A stretch of 64,000 bases of DNA from assembly GCA_002282385.1 (NCBI GenBank), contig NCJG01000001.1, forward strand, positions 1 to 64,000, given 5' to 3'. The translations under genes and the position numbers were made by a program. This stretch comes from Sphingomonadales bacterium 39-57-19 (GTDB lineage Bacteria; Pseudomonadota; Alphaproteobacteria; Sphingomonadales; Sphingomonadaceae). Under the pieces are notes generated by a model. The model saw only the letters and a list, made by a program, of their open reading frames with translations, was not told the DNA's origin and did not search any database. This document shows positions 48,082-59,070 of this stretch, one piece after another; the stretch's first letter is position 1, and every line of letters begins with the position of its first letter.

Positions 48082-48921
48082 GTGTCGGTCAGCGCCGGCC
48101 TTGCTCTGGCAGGGGTGTCCGCCTTTACAGCGGCCACGTCGCATGCTTATTTAAAAGCAGGCGAAGACAAGCTGGCGGTGCGTGTCTGGTCCGCCTTGCT
48201 GTGTGCAGCACTGGCCTTGCCCGTGGCGCTGTGGGCTGGAAATTTGTCGCCTAATCTATGGCTTTTACTCGCGGGCTTTGCGCTGCTGAGTTTCATCAAC
48301 CAACTTACAATGGTTGTGTCTTACGAACTCAGTGATTTTTCCCATGCTTACCCGGTGGCGCGCGGGGTGGTGCCGCTCGCAATGGCGATTTTGGGGGTTT
48401 TCTATCTCGGCGATACGCTGACCACCCTCGCAATTTTTGGTATTTTCTCGATAACATTGGGAATACTGGCGCTCGCACTTGGCCGGGGCATGAGCCGCCG
48501 CGGGTGGGGCGCGGCAGCGTTCACTGGGCTTACGACAATCATTTATAGTTTAGTCGCGGCGCAGGGCATGCGCGAAGCGGACAACATCATTGCTTTTCTG
48601 GCATGGCTATTTGTTACGGACGGCATTTTGCTGCCGATCTATCTGGCATGGCGGTTTCGGCGTGACGCCGTGCCCCGTTTGCGGTCGGCATGGACAATCG
48701 GGTGGCAATCCGGTTTGCTGACGTTGATTTCTTTTGCGACTTGGTCGTTCGCTGTCCGGCTCGCTCCGGTCGGCTTGGTGTCCGCCATTCGCGAATCCAG
48801 CGTGTTAATTGCGCTTGTCTTGGCGTCGCTGATGCTAAAAGAGCGTTTGGATCAATGGCGCATCGCCTCAGGATTACTGATCGTATCTGGTGCCGCCGCA
48901 ATCATTTTGGGAGCAGGATAA
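48082..48921 (+). CDS. EamA/DMT-family transporter, possibly flavin (RibN-like) (279 aa)
   Basis: About ten hydrophobic helices in two repeated halves mark the drug/metabolite transporter (EamA) superfamily. The second half ends with '[17 protein letters not shown]', the typical EamA motif. A GTG start at 48082 follows GGAGG inside the end of ribBX. It lies between ribBX and ribH, so a riboflavin or precursor transporter (RibN is an EamA-family riboflavin transporter in other alphaproteobacteria) is a reasonable inference. Its specificity is unproven. Confidence 0.75.
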   Translation: MSVSAGLALAGVSAFTAATSHAYLKAGEDKLAVRVWSALLCAALALPVALWAGNLSPNLWLLLAGFALLSFINQLTMVVSYELSDFSHAYPVARGVVPLAMAILGVFYLGDTLTTLAIFGIFSITLGILALALGRGMSRRGWGAAAFTGLTTIIYSLVAAQGMREADNIIAFLAWLFVTDGILLPIYLAWRFRRDAVPRLRSAWTIGWQSGLLTLISFATWSFAVRLAPVGLVSAIRESSVLIALVLASLMLKERLDQWRIASGLLIVSGAAAIILGAG

Positions 48922-48923
48922 TA

Positions 48924-49343
48924 ATGGCAAAGTTTTTAATAGTTGAAGCGCGGTTCTACGACCATTTGAATGATATGCTGGTCGCCGGTGCAAAAGCCGC
49001 GTTGAAAGCCAAGGGGCATGAGGTTGAGGTCATCACCGTTCCCGGCGCGCTGGAAATTCCGGGCACGATTGCGATGGCCGCCGAAGCGCAGCAATATGAT
49101 GGCTTTGTTGCCATTGGCGTCGTTATTCGCGGTGAAACTTATCATTTTGAAATCGTCGCTGGCGAAAGCGCGCGCGGTATCATGGCGTTGACGATGGACG
49201 GCATTGCCATCGGAAACGGCATTTTGACCGTCGAAAATGAAGAGCAAGCCATTGTCCGCGCTGATCCCAAGCAGAAAGACAAGGGCGGCGAGGCGGCTAT
49301 TGCGGCGATGGCCTTGCTAAATCTGCAAAATCGTTTCAACTGA
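48924..49343 (+). CDS. ribH: 6,7-dimethyl-8-ribityllumazine synthase RibH (139 aa)
   Basis: RibH condenses the RibB product with the pyrimidine precursor to form lumazine, the penultimate riboflavin step. Motifs are '[13 protein letters not shown]', '[11 protein letters not shown]' (substrate loop), '[14 protein letters not shown]' (catalytic His in TYHFE) and '[12 protein letters not shown]'. Length matches the short type. The ATG lies 2 bp after the transporter stop. The last riboflavin genes (ribD, ribE) are not in the window. Confidence 0.94.
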   Translation: MAKFLIVEARFYDHLNDMLVAGAKAALKAKGHEVEVITVPGALEIPGTIAMAAEAQQYDGFVAIGVVIRGETYHFEIVAGESARGIMALTMDGIAIGNGILTVENEEQAIVRADPKQKDKGGEAAIAAMALLNLQNRFN

Positions 49344-49347
49344 AACG

Positions 49348-50991
49348 ATGAGCGCACCGACTTTATCGACCCAAATCAACACCGAATCTGACGACTACAA
49401 AAAACGTGTCGCGCACAACCGTGCGCTGCGCGATGAACTGTGGGCAAAGGTTGCCGAGGCTGCGCTGGGCGGCAATGAGAAGTCGCGCGAGCGGCATACG
49501 TCGCGCGGCAAATTGCTTCCGCGCGAGCGCGTCGAGCGGTTGCTCGATCCGGGCTCGCCATTTTTGGAAATCGGCCAGCTTGCGGCCAATGACCTTTACG
49601 ATGGCGAAATTCCCGGCGCTGGTTTGATTTGCGGGATCGGTCGGGTCTCCGGGCGCCAGTGCATGATTGTGTGCAATGACGCGACGGTGAAGGGTGGCAC
49701 ATACTACCCGATGACCGTCAAAAAGCATTTGCGCGCGCAGGAGATAGCCGAGGCTAATCACCTGCCATGCATTTATTTGGTCGACAGCGGCGGTGCGAAC
49801 CTGCCGCATCAGGACGAGGTTTTCCCCGACCGAGAGCATTTCGGGCGTATCTTCTTCAATCAAGCGAATATGAGCGCCAAGGGCATTCCGCAAATCGCCT
49901 GCGTCATGGGCAGTTGCACCGCGGGTGGCGCCTATGTTCCAGCGATGTCCGACGAGAGCGTCATCGTCCGCAACCAAGGCACGATCTTCTTAGCGGGTCC
50001 GCCATTGGTCAAGGCAGCGACGGGCGAAGAAATCAGCGCCGAAGATTTGGGGGGCGGCGATCTGCACGGCCGCAAATCGGGCGTGGTCGATCATGTCGCG
50101 GAGAATGACGAACATGCGCTGACCATCGTGCGCGATATTATTTCGCACCTTGGCGGAGCGTGTTCCCCAGCGCAGGCTGGGGCCCAGACATCATCCGGCT
50201 GGACCCCGGCCTTCGCCGGGGCACGCGAACCACGCGCCCCCAAATTCGACACCGAAGAACTGTACGGCGTCATCCCCGACGATGTTCGCGCGCCTTATGA
50301 CGTGCACGAGGTTATCGCGCGCCTGGTCGACGGCAGCGAGTTTCATGAGTTCAAGGCGCTGTATGGCACGACCTTGGTCTGCGGCTTTGCGCATATCTGG
50401 GGCATGCCCGTCGCGATCCTCGCCAATAACGGCGTATTGTTTTCGGAAAGCGCGGTCAAAGGCGCACATTTCATCGAACTCGCTTGCCAGCGGCGGATCC
50501 CGTTGCTGTTCCTGCAAAATATCAGCGGCTTCATGGTCGGCGGCAAATATGAGGCGGAGGGCATCGCCAAGCATGGCGCGAAACTCGTGACCGCGGTTGC
50601 CACCGCGAGCGTGCCCAAGATCACCGTCTTGATCGGCGGCAGCTTTGGCGCAGGCAATTACGGCATGTGCGGACGGGCTTATAGCCCACGTTTCCTGTTC
50701 ACTTGGCCGAACGCGCGCATCTCGGTCATGGGCGGCGAGCAGGCGGCGAGCGTGCTGGCGACCGTCCACCGCGACGCTGCGACATGGACGCCAGACGAAG
50801 CCGAAGCGTTCAAGGCGCCAATCCGGCAGAAATATGAAGACGAGGGCAACCCCTATTACGCGACATCGCGCCTGTGGGATGACGGGATTATCGACCCGGC
50901 GCAGACACGCGATGTGCTGGGGCTGGCCTTCGCCGCTGCGCTCAACGCACCCGTCGAGGAGGCGCCCCGCTTCGGGGTGTTCCGGATGTGA
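49348..50991 (+). CDS. Methylcrotonyl-CoA carboxylase, carboxyltransferase (beta) subunit (547 aa)
   Basis: This is the carboxyltransferase half of a biotin-dependent acyl-CoA carboxylase. '[18 protein letters not shown]', '[24 protein letters not shown]', '[16 protein letters not shown]' and the C-terminal 'PRFGVFRM' are typical of MCC beta, suggesting leucine degradation. A stretch at about 268-295 ([20 protein letters not shown]) has no counterpart in the family and is encoded by two REP-like hairpins inserted in frame (50165-50221). The stop overlaps the alpha subunit gene as GTGA. A geranyl-CoA or propionyl-CoA substrate remains possible. Confidence 0.86.
   Translation: MSAPTLSTQINTESDDYKKRVAHNRALRDELWAKVAEAALGGNEKSRERHTSRGKLLPRERVERLLDPGSPFLEIGQLAANDLYDGEIPGAGLICGIGRVSGRQCMIVCNDATVKGGTYYPMTVKKHLRAQEIAEANHLPCIYLVDSGGANLPHQDEVFPDREHFGRIFFNQANMSAKGIPQIACVMGSCTAGGAYVPAMSDESVIVRNQGTIFLAGPPLVKAATGEEISAEDLGGGDLHGRKSGVVDHVAENDEHALTIVRDIISHLGGACSPAQAGAQTSSGWTPAFAGAREPRAPKFDTEELYGVIPDDVRAPYDVHEVIARLVDGSEFHEFKALYGTTLVCGFAHIWGMPVAILANNGVLFSESAVKGAHFIELACQRRIPLLFLQNISGFMVGGKYEAEGIAKHGAKLVTAVATASVPKITVLIGGSFGAGNYGMCGRAYSPRFLFTWPNARISVMGGEQAASVLATVHRDAATWTPDEAEAFKAPIRQKYEDEGNPYYATSRLWDDGIIDPAQTRDVLGLAFAAALNAPVEEAPRFGVFRM
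50165..50221. repeat. Two in-frame REP-like hairpins inside the carboxylase beta gene
   Basis: CCCCAGC-GCAG-GCTGGGG (50165-50182) and CCCCGGC-CTTC-GCCGGGG (50204-50221) are perfect 7-bp stems 39 bp apart. They resemble the dispersed PAFAG-encoding repeats common in sphingomonad genomes. The insertion stays in frame, adding an Ala/Gly/Pro-rich loop to the protein. Confidence 0.8.
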
Positions 50992-52862
50992 GTCAGATGA
51001 TCAAATCACTCCTTATCGCCAACCGTGGCGAAATTGCTTGTCGGATTATCCGCACCGCGCGGGATATGGGTATCCGCACCGTTGCGGTTTATTCGGATGC
51101 CGATGCCAAGGCGATGCATGTGCAGCAAGCCGACGCGGCGGTGCATATCGGGGCGTCTGCGGCGCGTGAGAGCTATTTGGTGGGCGAGAAGATCATCGCT
51201 GCGGCCAAGGCCAGCGGAGCAGAGGCGATCCATCCGGGCTATGGCTTTCTGTCCGAAAACGCGGAATTCGCGCAGGCCGTGATCGACGCTGGCCTCATCT
51301 GGGTCGGGCCAGCACCCGCCAGCATCACCGCGATGGGGCTGAAGGATGCGGCGAAGAAATTGATGGCGGAGGCGGGCGTGCCCGTCACCCCCGGATATAT
51401 GGGTGCAAATCAAGACCCGGCTTTCCTTGGGCAGCAAGCCGCCGAAATCGGTTATCCCGTGCTGATCAAGGCGGTCGCGGGTGGCGGCGGCAAGGGGATG
51501 CGCAAGGTCGATGGCGCGGCGGACTTTGCCGACGCGCTCGCCTCTTGTCAGCGCGAAGCCACCGCGTCTTTCGGTAACGCGCATGTCCTGATCGAAAAAT
51601 ATATCCAGCGCCCGCGCCATATTGAGGTGCAGGTGTTTGGCGACACGCATGGCAATATCGTTCATCTGTTCGAGCGCGATTGTTCGCTCCAGCGCCGCCA
51701 TCAGAAGGTGATTGAGGAAGCCCCTGCACCCGGCATGGACGAAGCAACGCGCGAACAGCTTTGTGCGGCGGCGGTGAAGGCGGCCAAGGCGGTCGATTAT
51801 GTCGGTGCAGGTACAATCGAGTTCATCGCCGACGCCTCCGAAGGCCTGCGCGCCGACCGCATCTGGTTCATGGAAATGAATACGCGGTTGCAGGTAGAAC
51901 ATCCCGTGACCGAGGAGATCACTGGCGTCGATCTTGTCGAATGGCAGCTGCGCGTGGCGAGCGGGGAGCCGCTTCCGCTGCGGCAAGATGAGTTGCGCAT
52001 TGATGGTCATGCAATCGAAGCGCGGCTCTATGCCGAAGATCCGGCGAAAGGCTTTTTGCCGAGCGTTGGCAGGTTAGAGTTTTTCGAACTCGACGGCAGT
52101 GTCCGGATCGATACAGGCGTGTGTCAGGGGTCCGAAGTTTCGCCATTTTACGACCCGATGATTGCCAAAATGATCGCCCATGATTTGGACCGCGAAGGCG
52201 CGATACAGTCGCTGGCATGGGCTTTGAATGATAGCAAAATTTGGCCGGTTAAAAACAATGCTGCGTTTCTTATCAACGCGCTTGAGCATCCTGATTTTGC
52301 GTCCGGTAATGTCGATACCGGCCTGCTGCAGCGCGCGGGCGACGATTTGATACCTGACGAGAACGCGGATATTGATGATCTGGCGCGGAGCGCAGAGCAG
52401 TATACCAATCAGGCAATTGCGGGTTTCAGGCTCAACGGTGATCGCAATCACAAGGCGGTTCTGTCGGTTGACGGGATCGCAACCGAAGTCGACATTCCAA
52501 TTGTCGAATATGTCGACCCGCGGCCCTTCGTTTTCGGCCAGAACGCCCCAAGCGGGTTTTTCCAAACTGGAAATGGCCAGACTTGGTGGATCGAACCTTA
52601 TCGTTATGCAGGCGGCGCGCATGCTTCGGCGCATGACGGAGACATATTTTCCCCCATGCCAGGCCGGATCATTGCAGTCGATGTCACTGCAGGGCAGGCC
52701 GTCACCAAGGGCCAGAAACTCCTCACGCTCGAGGCGATGAAGATGGAGCACAGCCTTACCGCCCCGTTTGACGGCGTTGTGGCCGATCTGAACGCAGAGG
52801 CCGGTGCGCAGGTGCAGGTCGAGGCATTGTTGGTGCGGATCGAGGCGGTGGACGACAAATAA
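50988..52862 (+). CDS. Methylcrotonyl-CoA carboxylase, biotin-carrying (alpha) subunit (624 aa)
   Basis: The N-terminal biotin carboxylase domain has '[34 protein letters not shown]', the ATP-grasp loop '[10 protein letters not shown]' and '[24 protein letters not shown]'. The C-terminal biotinyl domain carries the biotinylated lysine in '[13 protein letters not shown]'. At 624 aa it is compact for MCC alpha. A GTG at 50988 overlapping the beta stop is chosen; ATG at 50997 is an alternative. The pair carboxylates an acyl-CoA, most likely 3-methylcrotonyl-CoA. Confidence 0.87.
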   Translation: MSQMIKSLLIANRGEIACRIIRTARDMGIRTVAVYSDADAKAMHVQQADAAVHIGASAARESYLVGEKIIAAAKASGAEAIHPGYGFLSENAEFAQAVIDAGLIWVGPAPASITAMGLKDAAKKLMAEAGVPVTPGYMGANQDPAFLGQQAAEIGYPVLIKAVAGGGGKGMRKVDGAADFADALASCQREATASFGNAHVLIEKYIQRPRHIEVQVFGDTHGNIVHLFERDCSLQRRHQKVIEEAPAPGMDEATREQLCAAAVKAAKAVDYVGAGTIEFIADASEGLRADRIWFMEMNTRLQVEHPVTEEITGVDLVEWQLRVASGEPLPLRQDELRIDGHAIEARLYAEDPAKGFLPSVGRLEFFELDGSVRIDTGVCQGSEVSPFYDPMIAKMIAHDLDREGAIQSLAWALNDSKIWPVKNNAAFLINALEHPDFASGNVDTGLLQRAGDDLIPDENADIDDLARSAEQYTNQAIAGFRLNGDRNHKAVLSVDGIATEVDIPIVEYVDPRPFVFGQNAPSGFFQTGNGQTWWIEPYRYAGGAHASAHDGDIFSPMPGRIIAVDVTAGQAVTKGQKLLTLEAMKMEHSLTAPFDGVVADLNAEAGAQVQVEALLVRIEAVDDK

Positions 52863-52872
52863 TTGCAAGCCG

Positions 52873-52946
52873 CGCGTCACCCTGAACTTGTTTCAGGGTC
52901 TTACTGTCGGGCGGCAAAAAGTAAGATGCTGAAAAAATTTCAGCAT
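52873..52946. repeat. REP-like double hairpin after the carboxylase alpha gene
   Basis: ACCCTGAA (52879-52886) pairs with TTCAGGGT (52892-52899), and ATGCTGAAA (52926-52934) pairs with TTTCAGCAT (52938-52946). The block is bounded by GTCA and TGAC. It fills the gap before the MaoC gene and could end or protect the upstream transcript. Confidence 0.7.
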
Positions 52947-52965
52947 GACGTTTCGGGAGTGAGCA

Positions 52966-53424
52966 GTGGCAGGCAAATATTTCAACCAATGGCAAATCGG
53001 CGACACTATCGTCCATGAAATCCGGCGGACGGTGACCGAGACCGATAATCTGCTGTTCTCGGTCATGACCCATAACCCGCAGCCGCTGCACATTGATGCA
53101 GAGGCGGCCAAGGCGAGTGAGTTCGGACAAATCCTCGTCAACGGCACCTTCACCTTTGCCCTAATGGTGGGGCTGTCGGTGGGCGACACCACATTGGGTA
53201 CGCTCGTGGCGAACCTTGGCTATGAGAAGCTGATCATGCCTAAACCGGTGTTTATCGGTGATACGCTCCGCGCCGAAACCCAGGTCATTGGGCTAAAGGA
53301 CAGCAAGTCGCGTCCTGATGCCGGCGTTGTGACGTTCCTGCACCGCTGCCTCAATCAGCGCGACGAGGTAGTATGCAGTTGTGAGCGCGCGGCGTTGCTA
53401 AAGAAAGCGCCGACTGATATCTAG
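52966..53424 (+). CDS. MaoC-like enoyl-CoA hydratase, mesaconyl-CoA hydratase type (152 aa)
   Basis: A hot-dog fold hydratase is indicated by 'VTHN/MTHNPQPLHID' (catalytic region) and 'LVNGTFTFALMVGLSVGD'. The active-site segment reads THNPQPLH rather than the more common D-x-NPLH, a form seen in mesaconyl-CoA/itaconyl-CoA hydratases. A GTG start at 52966 has GGGAG nearby. It lies between the carboxylase genes and a CoA-ester lyase, suggesting hydration of a C5 unsaturated dicarboxylyl-CoA. The exact substrate is inferred. Confidence 0.75.
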   Translation: MAGKYFNQWQIGDTIVHEIRRTVTETDNLLFSVMTHNPQPLHIDAEAAKASEFGQILVNGTFTFALMVGLSVGDTTLGTLVANLGYEKLIMPKPVFIGDTLRAETQVIGLKDSKSRPDAGVVTFLHRCLNQRDEVVCSCERAALLKKAPTDI

Positions 53425-53433
53425 ACCGTAGTG

Positions 53434-53484
53434 CTGAGCCTGTCGAAGCACGCCCCGCCGATAAGCGCCCTTCGACAGGCTCAG
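53434..53484. repeat. 15-bp inverted repeat REP element
   Basis: CTGAGCCTGTCGAAG (53434-53448) and CTTCGACAGGCTCAG (53470-53484) are perfect complements around a 21-base loop. This is the widespread TTCGACAGGCTCAG repeat of sphingomonads. It lies between the MaoC and lyase genes and may act as a transcript end. Confidence 0.8.
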
Positions 53485-53515
53485 GGCTATGATGAAGTTG
53501 AAAGGCGTCGCCTCC

Positions 53516-54367
53516 ATGAAACTGCGTTCACTGCTCTTCGTCCCGGGCGACCGGCCTGACCGTTTCGCCAAGGCATCCGCCAGCGGGGCCGACGCGATTA
53601 TCATCGACTTGGAAGACTCGGTTGCCGTGGACCGCAAGGTTGCTGCGCGTGAAGTGACTGCGGAGTTTTTGTCAGGGGACCGGTCCGTGCCGGTGTTTGT
53701 CCGCGTAAATCCGCAGGATAGCCATCTGACCCATGACGATCTGGCGTCGGTTTTACCCTATATGCCGGACGGCATTGTCCTGCCCAAGGCGGAGGGGGCA
53801 CGTTCGGTCCATTGGCTCCGCGCAGAAGCCGCAGCGGTGGCGGACAGTCAGGATGGCGAAGCCCCGCCGATCTTGCCGATCGCGACCGAAACCCCTGGTG
53901 CTGTATTTGATCTGGGGACTTTGCGCGAAGTTTCGCATTATCTCGTTGGCGTGAGCTGGGGCGCGGAGGATTTGCCCGCTGCGGTTGGCGCAGCGACGGC
54001 GCGCGAAGACGATGGCCGCTACACCGCGCCCTATGAGATGGTGCGGTCGCTGACGCTGTTTGCCGCGCATGCCGCTGGCGTTGCGGCAATCGATACGGTC
54101 TTTCCGAATATCAGCGATGAGACTGGGTTGTCAGCCTATGTTGCGCGCGCGGCGCGGGATGGATTTACCGGAATGCTTGCCATTCACCCATCGCAAGTAA
54201 AGTCGATTAACGCCGGCTTCACAGCATCGCCCGCGCAGATTGCGCATGCCCAATCGATCGTTGATGCCTTCGCAGCCAACCCCGGAGCGGGTGTATTGCA
54301 AATTGGCGGAAAAATGATCGACGCGCCGCATTTGAAGGCGGCGCTGTCGATCTTATCCAGAATGTAA
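53516..54367 (+). CDS. CoA-ester lyase, HpcH/HpaI (CitE/Mcl) family (283 aa)
   Basis: This Mg-dependent lyase/aldolase TIM barrel has 'RSLLFVPGDRPDRFAKA', 'IIDLEDSVAVDRK' (metal ligands), 'VNPQDS' and 'GAEDLPAAVG'. Such enzymes split malyl-, methylmalyl- or citramalyl-CoA to acetyl-CoA and an oxo-acid. Following a mesaconyl-type hydratase it would complete a citramalyl/methylmalyl-CoA cleavage. ATG at 53516 is chosen; ATG at 53489 lies at the edge of the REP element. It converges with acnA. Confidence 0.82.
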   Translation: MKLRSLLFVPGDRPDRFAKASASGADAIIIDLEDSVAVDRKVAAREVTAEFLSGDRSVPVFVRVNPQDSHLTHDDLASVLPYMPDGIVLPKAEGARSVHWLRAEAAAVADSQDGEAPPILPIATETPGAVFDLGTLREVSHYLVGVSWGAEDLPAAVGAATAREDDGRYTAPYEMVRSLTLFAAHAAGVAAIDTVFPNISDETGLSAYVARAARDGFTGMLAIHPSQVKSINAGFTASPAQIAHAQSIVDAFAANPGAGVLQIGGKMIDAPHLKAALSILSRM

Positions 54368-54375
54368 CGGACGGT

Positions 54376-57051
<2,676 letters not shown>

Positions 57052-57140
57052 GTTGGTACTACCCCTTCAAAATTAAGGCTTTTGGCCGGATGGGGAAGAC
57101 GACACGGTAGGCGCTTACTGCAACCCATGAAACGCGCGTC

Positions 57141-57203
57141 AAACCAGCGTAAAAGCGGGAGATTCGTTTGCTGGCCGCGCCTTAGCGCGGATGGGGTGGG
57201 GGT
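57141..57203 (+). repeat. 63-bp dispersed repeat, copy A
   Basis: It matches copy B at 57556-57618 at 50 of 63 positions. It begins AAACCAGCGTAAAAGCGG. CCAGC near its start pairs with GCTGG at 57170-57174, and a perfect hairpin CCGCGC-CTTA-GCGCGG sits at 57175-57190. Changes in copy B partly preserve a stem, which suggests the fold matters. Confidence 0.7.
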
Positions 57204-57231
57204 GCAAGGTGGCGACGGGGGGTATTTTGGC

Positions 57232-57255
57232 GCACGAAGGCACGAAGGCACGAAG
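57232..57255 (+). repeat. Tandem GCACGAAG octamer, three copies
   Basis: Three perfect head-to-tail copies of GCACGAAG occupy 57232-57255. A short simple repeat, probably from slippage, in non-coding DNA. Confidence 0.75.
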
Positions 57256-57555
57256 GGGCGGCTGCGATTGGTATACGAACGGCTCGTATACGAAGAATTG
57301 GACTCGGTTTATTTGCTGACCTTTGTAACGTGGAAAAGCCAAAGCGAGGCACTGCCGGGATTGGTCCAAGTCGTCGAGGTGCGCACCTACAAAGGGCATA
57401 TGGTGTACACTGCTATCCGTCGCTGGGTTAAATTACCCAGCTACCCCGGTGCCCAGCTCACTTTGGCCAAAACGGTTGTGTTTTGCGTAGCGGCATTTTG
57501 GCAGCGCTTAGCTATTGAAGCTTCGGTTGTTCGCAGTTGAGCGCAAGGGGGCGGA

Positions 57556-57618
57556 AAACCAGCATAAAAGCGGAATATTCATTTGCTGGCCACAGCTTCG
57601 CTGGAATGGGGTGGAGTT
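57556..57618 (+). repeat. 63-bp dispersed repeat, copy B
   Basis: Second copy of the element at 57141. It keeps AAACCAGC...GCTGG and has a smaller hairpin CAGC-TTC-GCTG (57593-57603) where copy A has the CCGCGC stem. It lies 146 bp before the ParB-like gene and may mark the left boundary of the acquired cassette. Confidence 0.7.
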
Positions 57619-57763
57619 TACAAGTGGTGGGCAGGTTAGCCGATGGGTTATAAATACAATGGATATCTTATCACTTATTTAAAGTTTAGTTTCCAGGTTA
57701 CCTTATCGAATTCATGATCAAAAGATTAACAATCCGTCCGTTCTTGTCTTTTAGGGGGAGCAC

Positions 57764-59053
57764 ATGTCATATCAGGCGATAAATGTCGAAAGTCTATCTG
57801 TTAACAGAGCGAACGACCGGCACGGAGAATTAGCGAACGAGACAGCCGCAATTTCTCAGCTTTTTCATATGCGTGAGGCGCATATGAAAAAACTTGCATC
57901 AGATATTGTATCGGAGGGACAAATATACGATCCGCCGCTCGTTTCTGTCGATGGTGATGGATATATTGTATTTGACGGCAACCGAAGGCTAACTTGCTAT
58001 AAGCTTATTTTAAATCCTAATTTGGCGCCCTCCCAAGAACTACAATCTTATTTTCAGCGTTTGCATGATAATTGGGAAGGTGATCTTCCAGCTGAAGTTG
58101 TATGCCAAATTGAGAACGACCGAGACCGAATCGATGCAATCCTGTTTCGACGTCATACTGGCTCTCAAGGTGGTGTAGGCCAGTCAACATGGGACGATCG
58201 AGCAAAGCGGAACTTCATTGAACGCACGGGACGCGGCGGACGAATCGATGTTGCCGACGAAGTGGAGCGATTACTTCAGGAAGAGGATATGCTCCCAGAG
58301 AGCAACATTCCCCGCTCGACCTTAAATCGTCTACTTTCTTCTGAGGCGAACAGGACTCGGCTAGGAATTAGCGTTCAGGGAAATCAATTTCAAATTACTC
58401 ACAGACGAGATATCGTTGTAAGGGCTCTCGCGCGCATCGCCGCGGATTTGGCAGGGCGCCAGATTGTGCTTGGTGACCTCTGGGATAACCACGGCAAACG
58501 AACTTACCTCAATCAGTTAGAAAACGCGAGATTGCTTCCAAGAGACGAAGATGCCTTGGCTGTTGGTCATCAGCAGCAGCGAGCGAGGCGGAATCGGTCT
58601 GGCCAGCGTAGGCCACAAGCTGAGATACCTCAGCAGACCTTCATCCCGCATGACGCACCCCAAATCGCTTGGGCTCGAGAGCAGCAACGTGCACGTGCTA
58701 TTTGGGAGGAACTACAAACACTAGAACTCGCTCGATATCCTAATGCGGTATCTGCTCTTATGCGGATTTTGCTCGAGCTTGGAGTTGAGGATTACATAAG
58801 TGAACATGAGCTTCGAGAAGGAGAAGGGCTTGCCCAAAAATTCCGAATTGTCGCAGATCACTTGTTCGACCGGGGTTTTCTTGACGAAGAATATAGAAAT
58901 GAATTGGAACGGCTACGGCAGCACGAGGAATTGATTTCGATAAGAAGTATGCAGCGATTTGTTCACTCCGCTACTTTTGCACCAATGCGTACTGAATTGA
59001 TTGCCTATTGGGCGAGGCTAAATCGCTTTCTAGTTTCTTGTCTGGGCAGATAA
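57764..59053 (+). CDS. ParB/sulfiredoxin-fold protein, probable defence component (429 aa)
   Basis: The N-terminal 130 residues resemble the ParB/Srx nucleotide-binding fold: 'MREAHMKKLASDIVSEGQI' (about 36-54), 'DPPLVSVDGDGYIVF' and the signature D71-GNRRL-T, equivalent to the ParB box II. 'LFRRHTGSQGGVGQSTW' (about 127-143) continues the pattern seen in ParB-like proteins of mobile elements. The middle is basic and Gln/Arg-rich (about 265-300). The C-terminus (about 305-429) is helical. I cannot name a family. Base composition is visibly more AT-rich, with more AGA and ATA codons than neighbours, suggesting transfer. AGGGGGAG precedes the ATG. It is followed after 17 bp by the DpnI-like nuclease gene and is probably its partner. 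Confidence 0.75.
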   Translation: MSYQAINVESLSVNRANDRHGELANETAAISQLFHMREAHMKKLASDIVSEGQIYDPPLVSVDGDGYIVFDGNRRLTCYKLILNPNLAPSQELQSYFQRLHDNWEGDLPAEVVCQIENDRDRIDAILFRRHTGSQGGVGQSTWDDRAKRNFIERTGRGGRIDVADEVERLLQEEDMLPESNIPRSTLNRLLSSEANRTRLGISVQGNQFQITHRRDIVVRALARIAADLAGRQIVLGDLWDNHGKRTYLNQLENARLLPRDEDALAVGHQQQRARRNRSGQRRPQAEIPQQTFIPHDAPQIAWAREQQRARAIWEELQTLELARYPNAVSALMRILLELGVEDYISEHELREGEGLAQKFRIVADHLFDRGFLDEEYRNELERLRQHEELISIRSMQRFVHSATFAPMRTELIAYWARLNRFLVSCLGR

Positions 59054-59070
59054 CGGAGGAACACAGTCGC

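Larger units (their letters stand above)
57052..57763. other. 712-bp intergenic region with dispersed repeats and AT-rich end
   Basis: Holds two copies of a 63-bp repeat (57141-57203 and 57556-57618) and a short tandem repeat (57232-57255). An open frame at 57082-57540 runs across the first repeat and has no recognisable family, so I do not call it a gene. The last 140 bases are AT-rich with AGGGGGAG before 57764, giving the likely promoter and ribosome-binding site of the ParB-like gene. Confidence 0.55.

Noticed and set aside
46788-48137. Long minus-strand open frame opposite ribBX (449 codons)
   Set aside because: Its product is rich in Arg and His with no recognisable domain, and ribBX on the other strand has a complete motif set and ribosome-binding site.
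52873-52946. CRISPR-like or tRNA-like structure
   Set aside because: It is only two hairpins with no repeat-spacer periodicity or cloverleaf; it fits a REP element.
57082-57540. Open frame (152 codons) in the acnA-ParB intergenic region
   Set aside because: It runs through a dispersed repeat and a tandem octamer, has no good ribosome-binding site and matches no family I know. It might be a degraded gene but the support is too weak.
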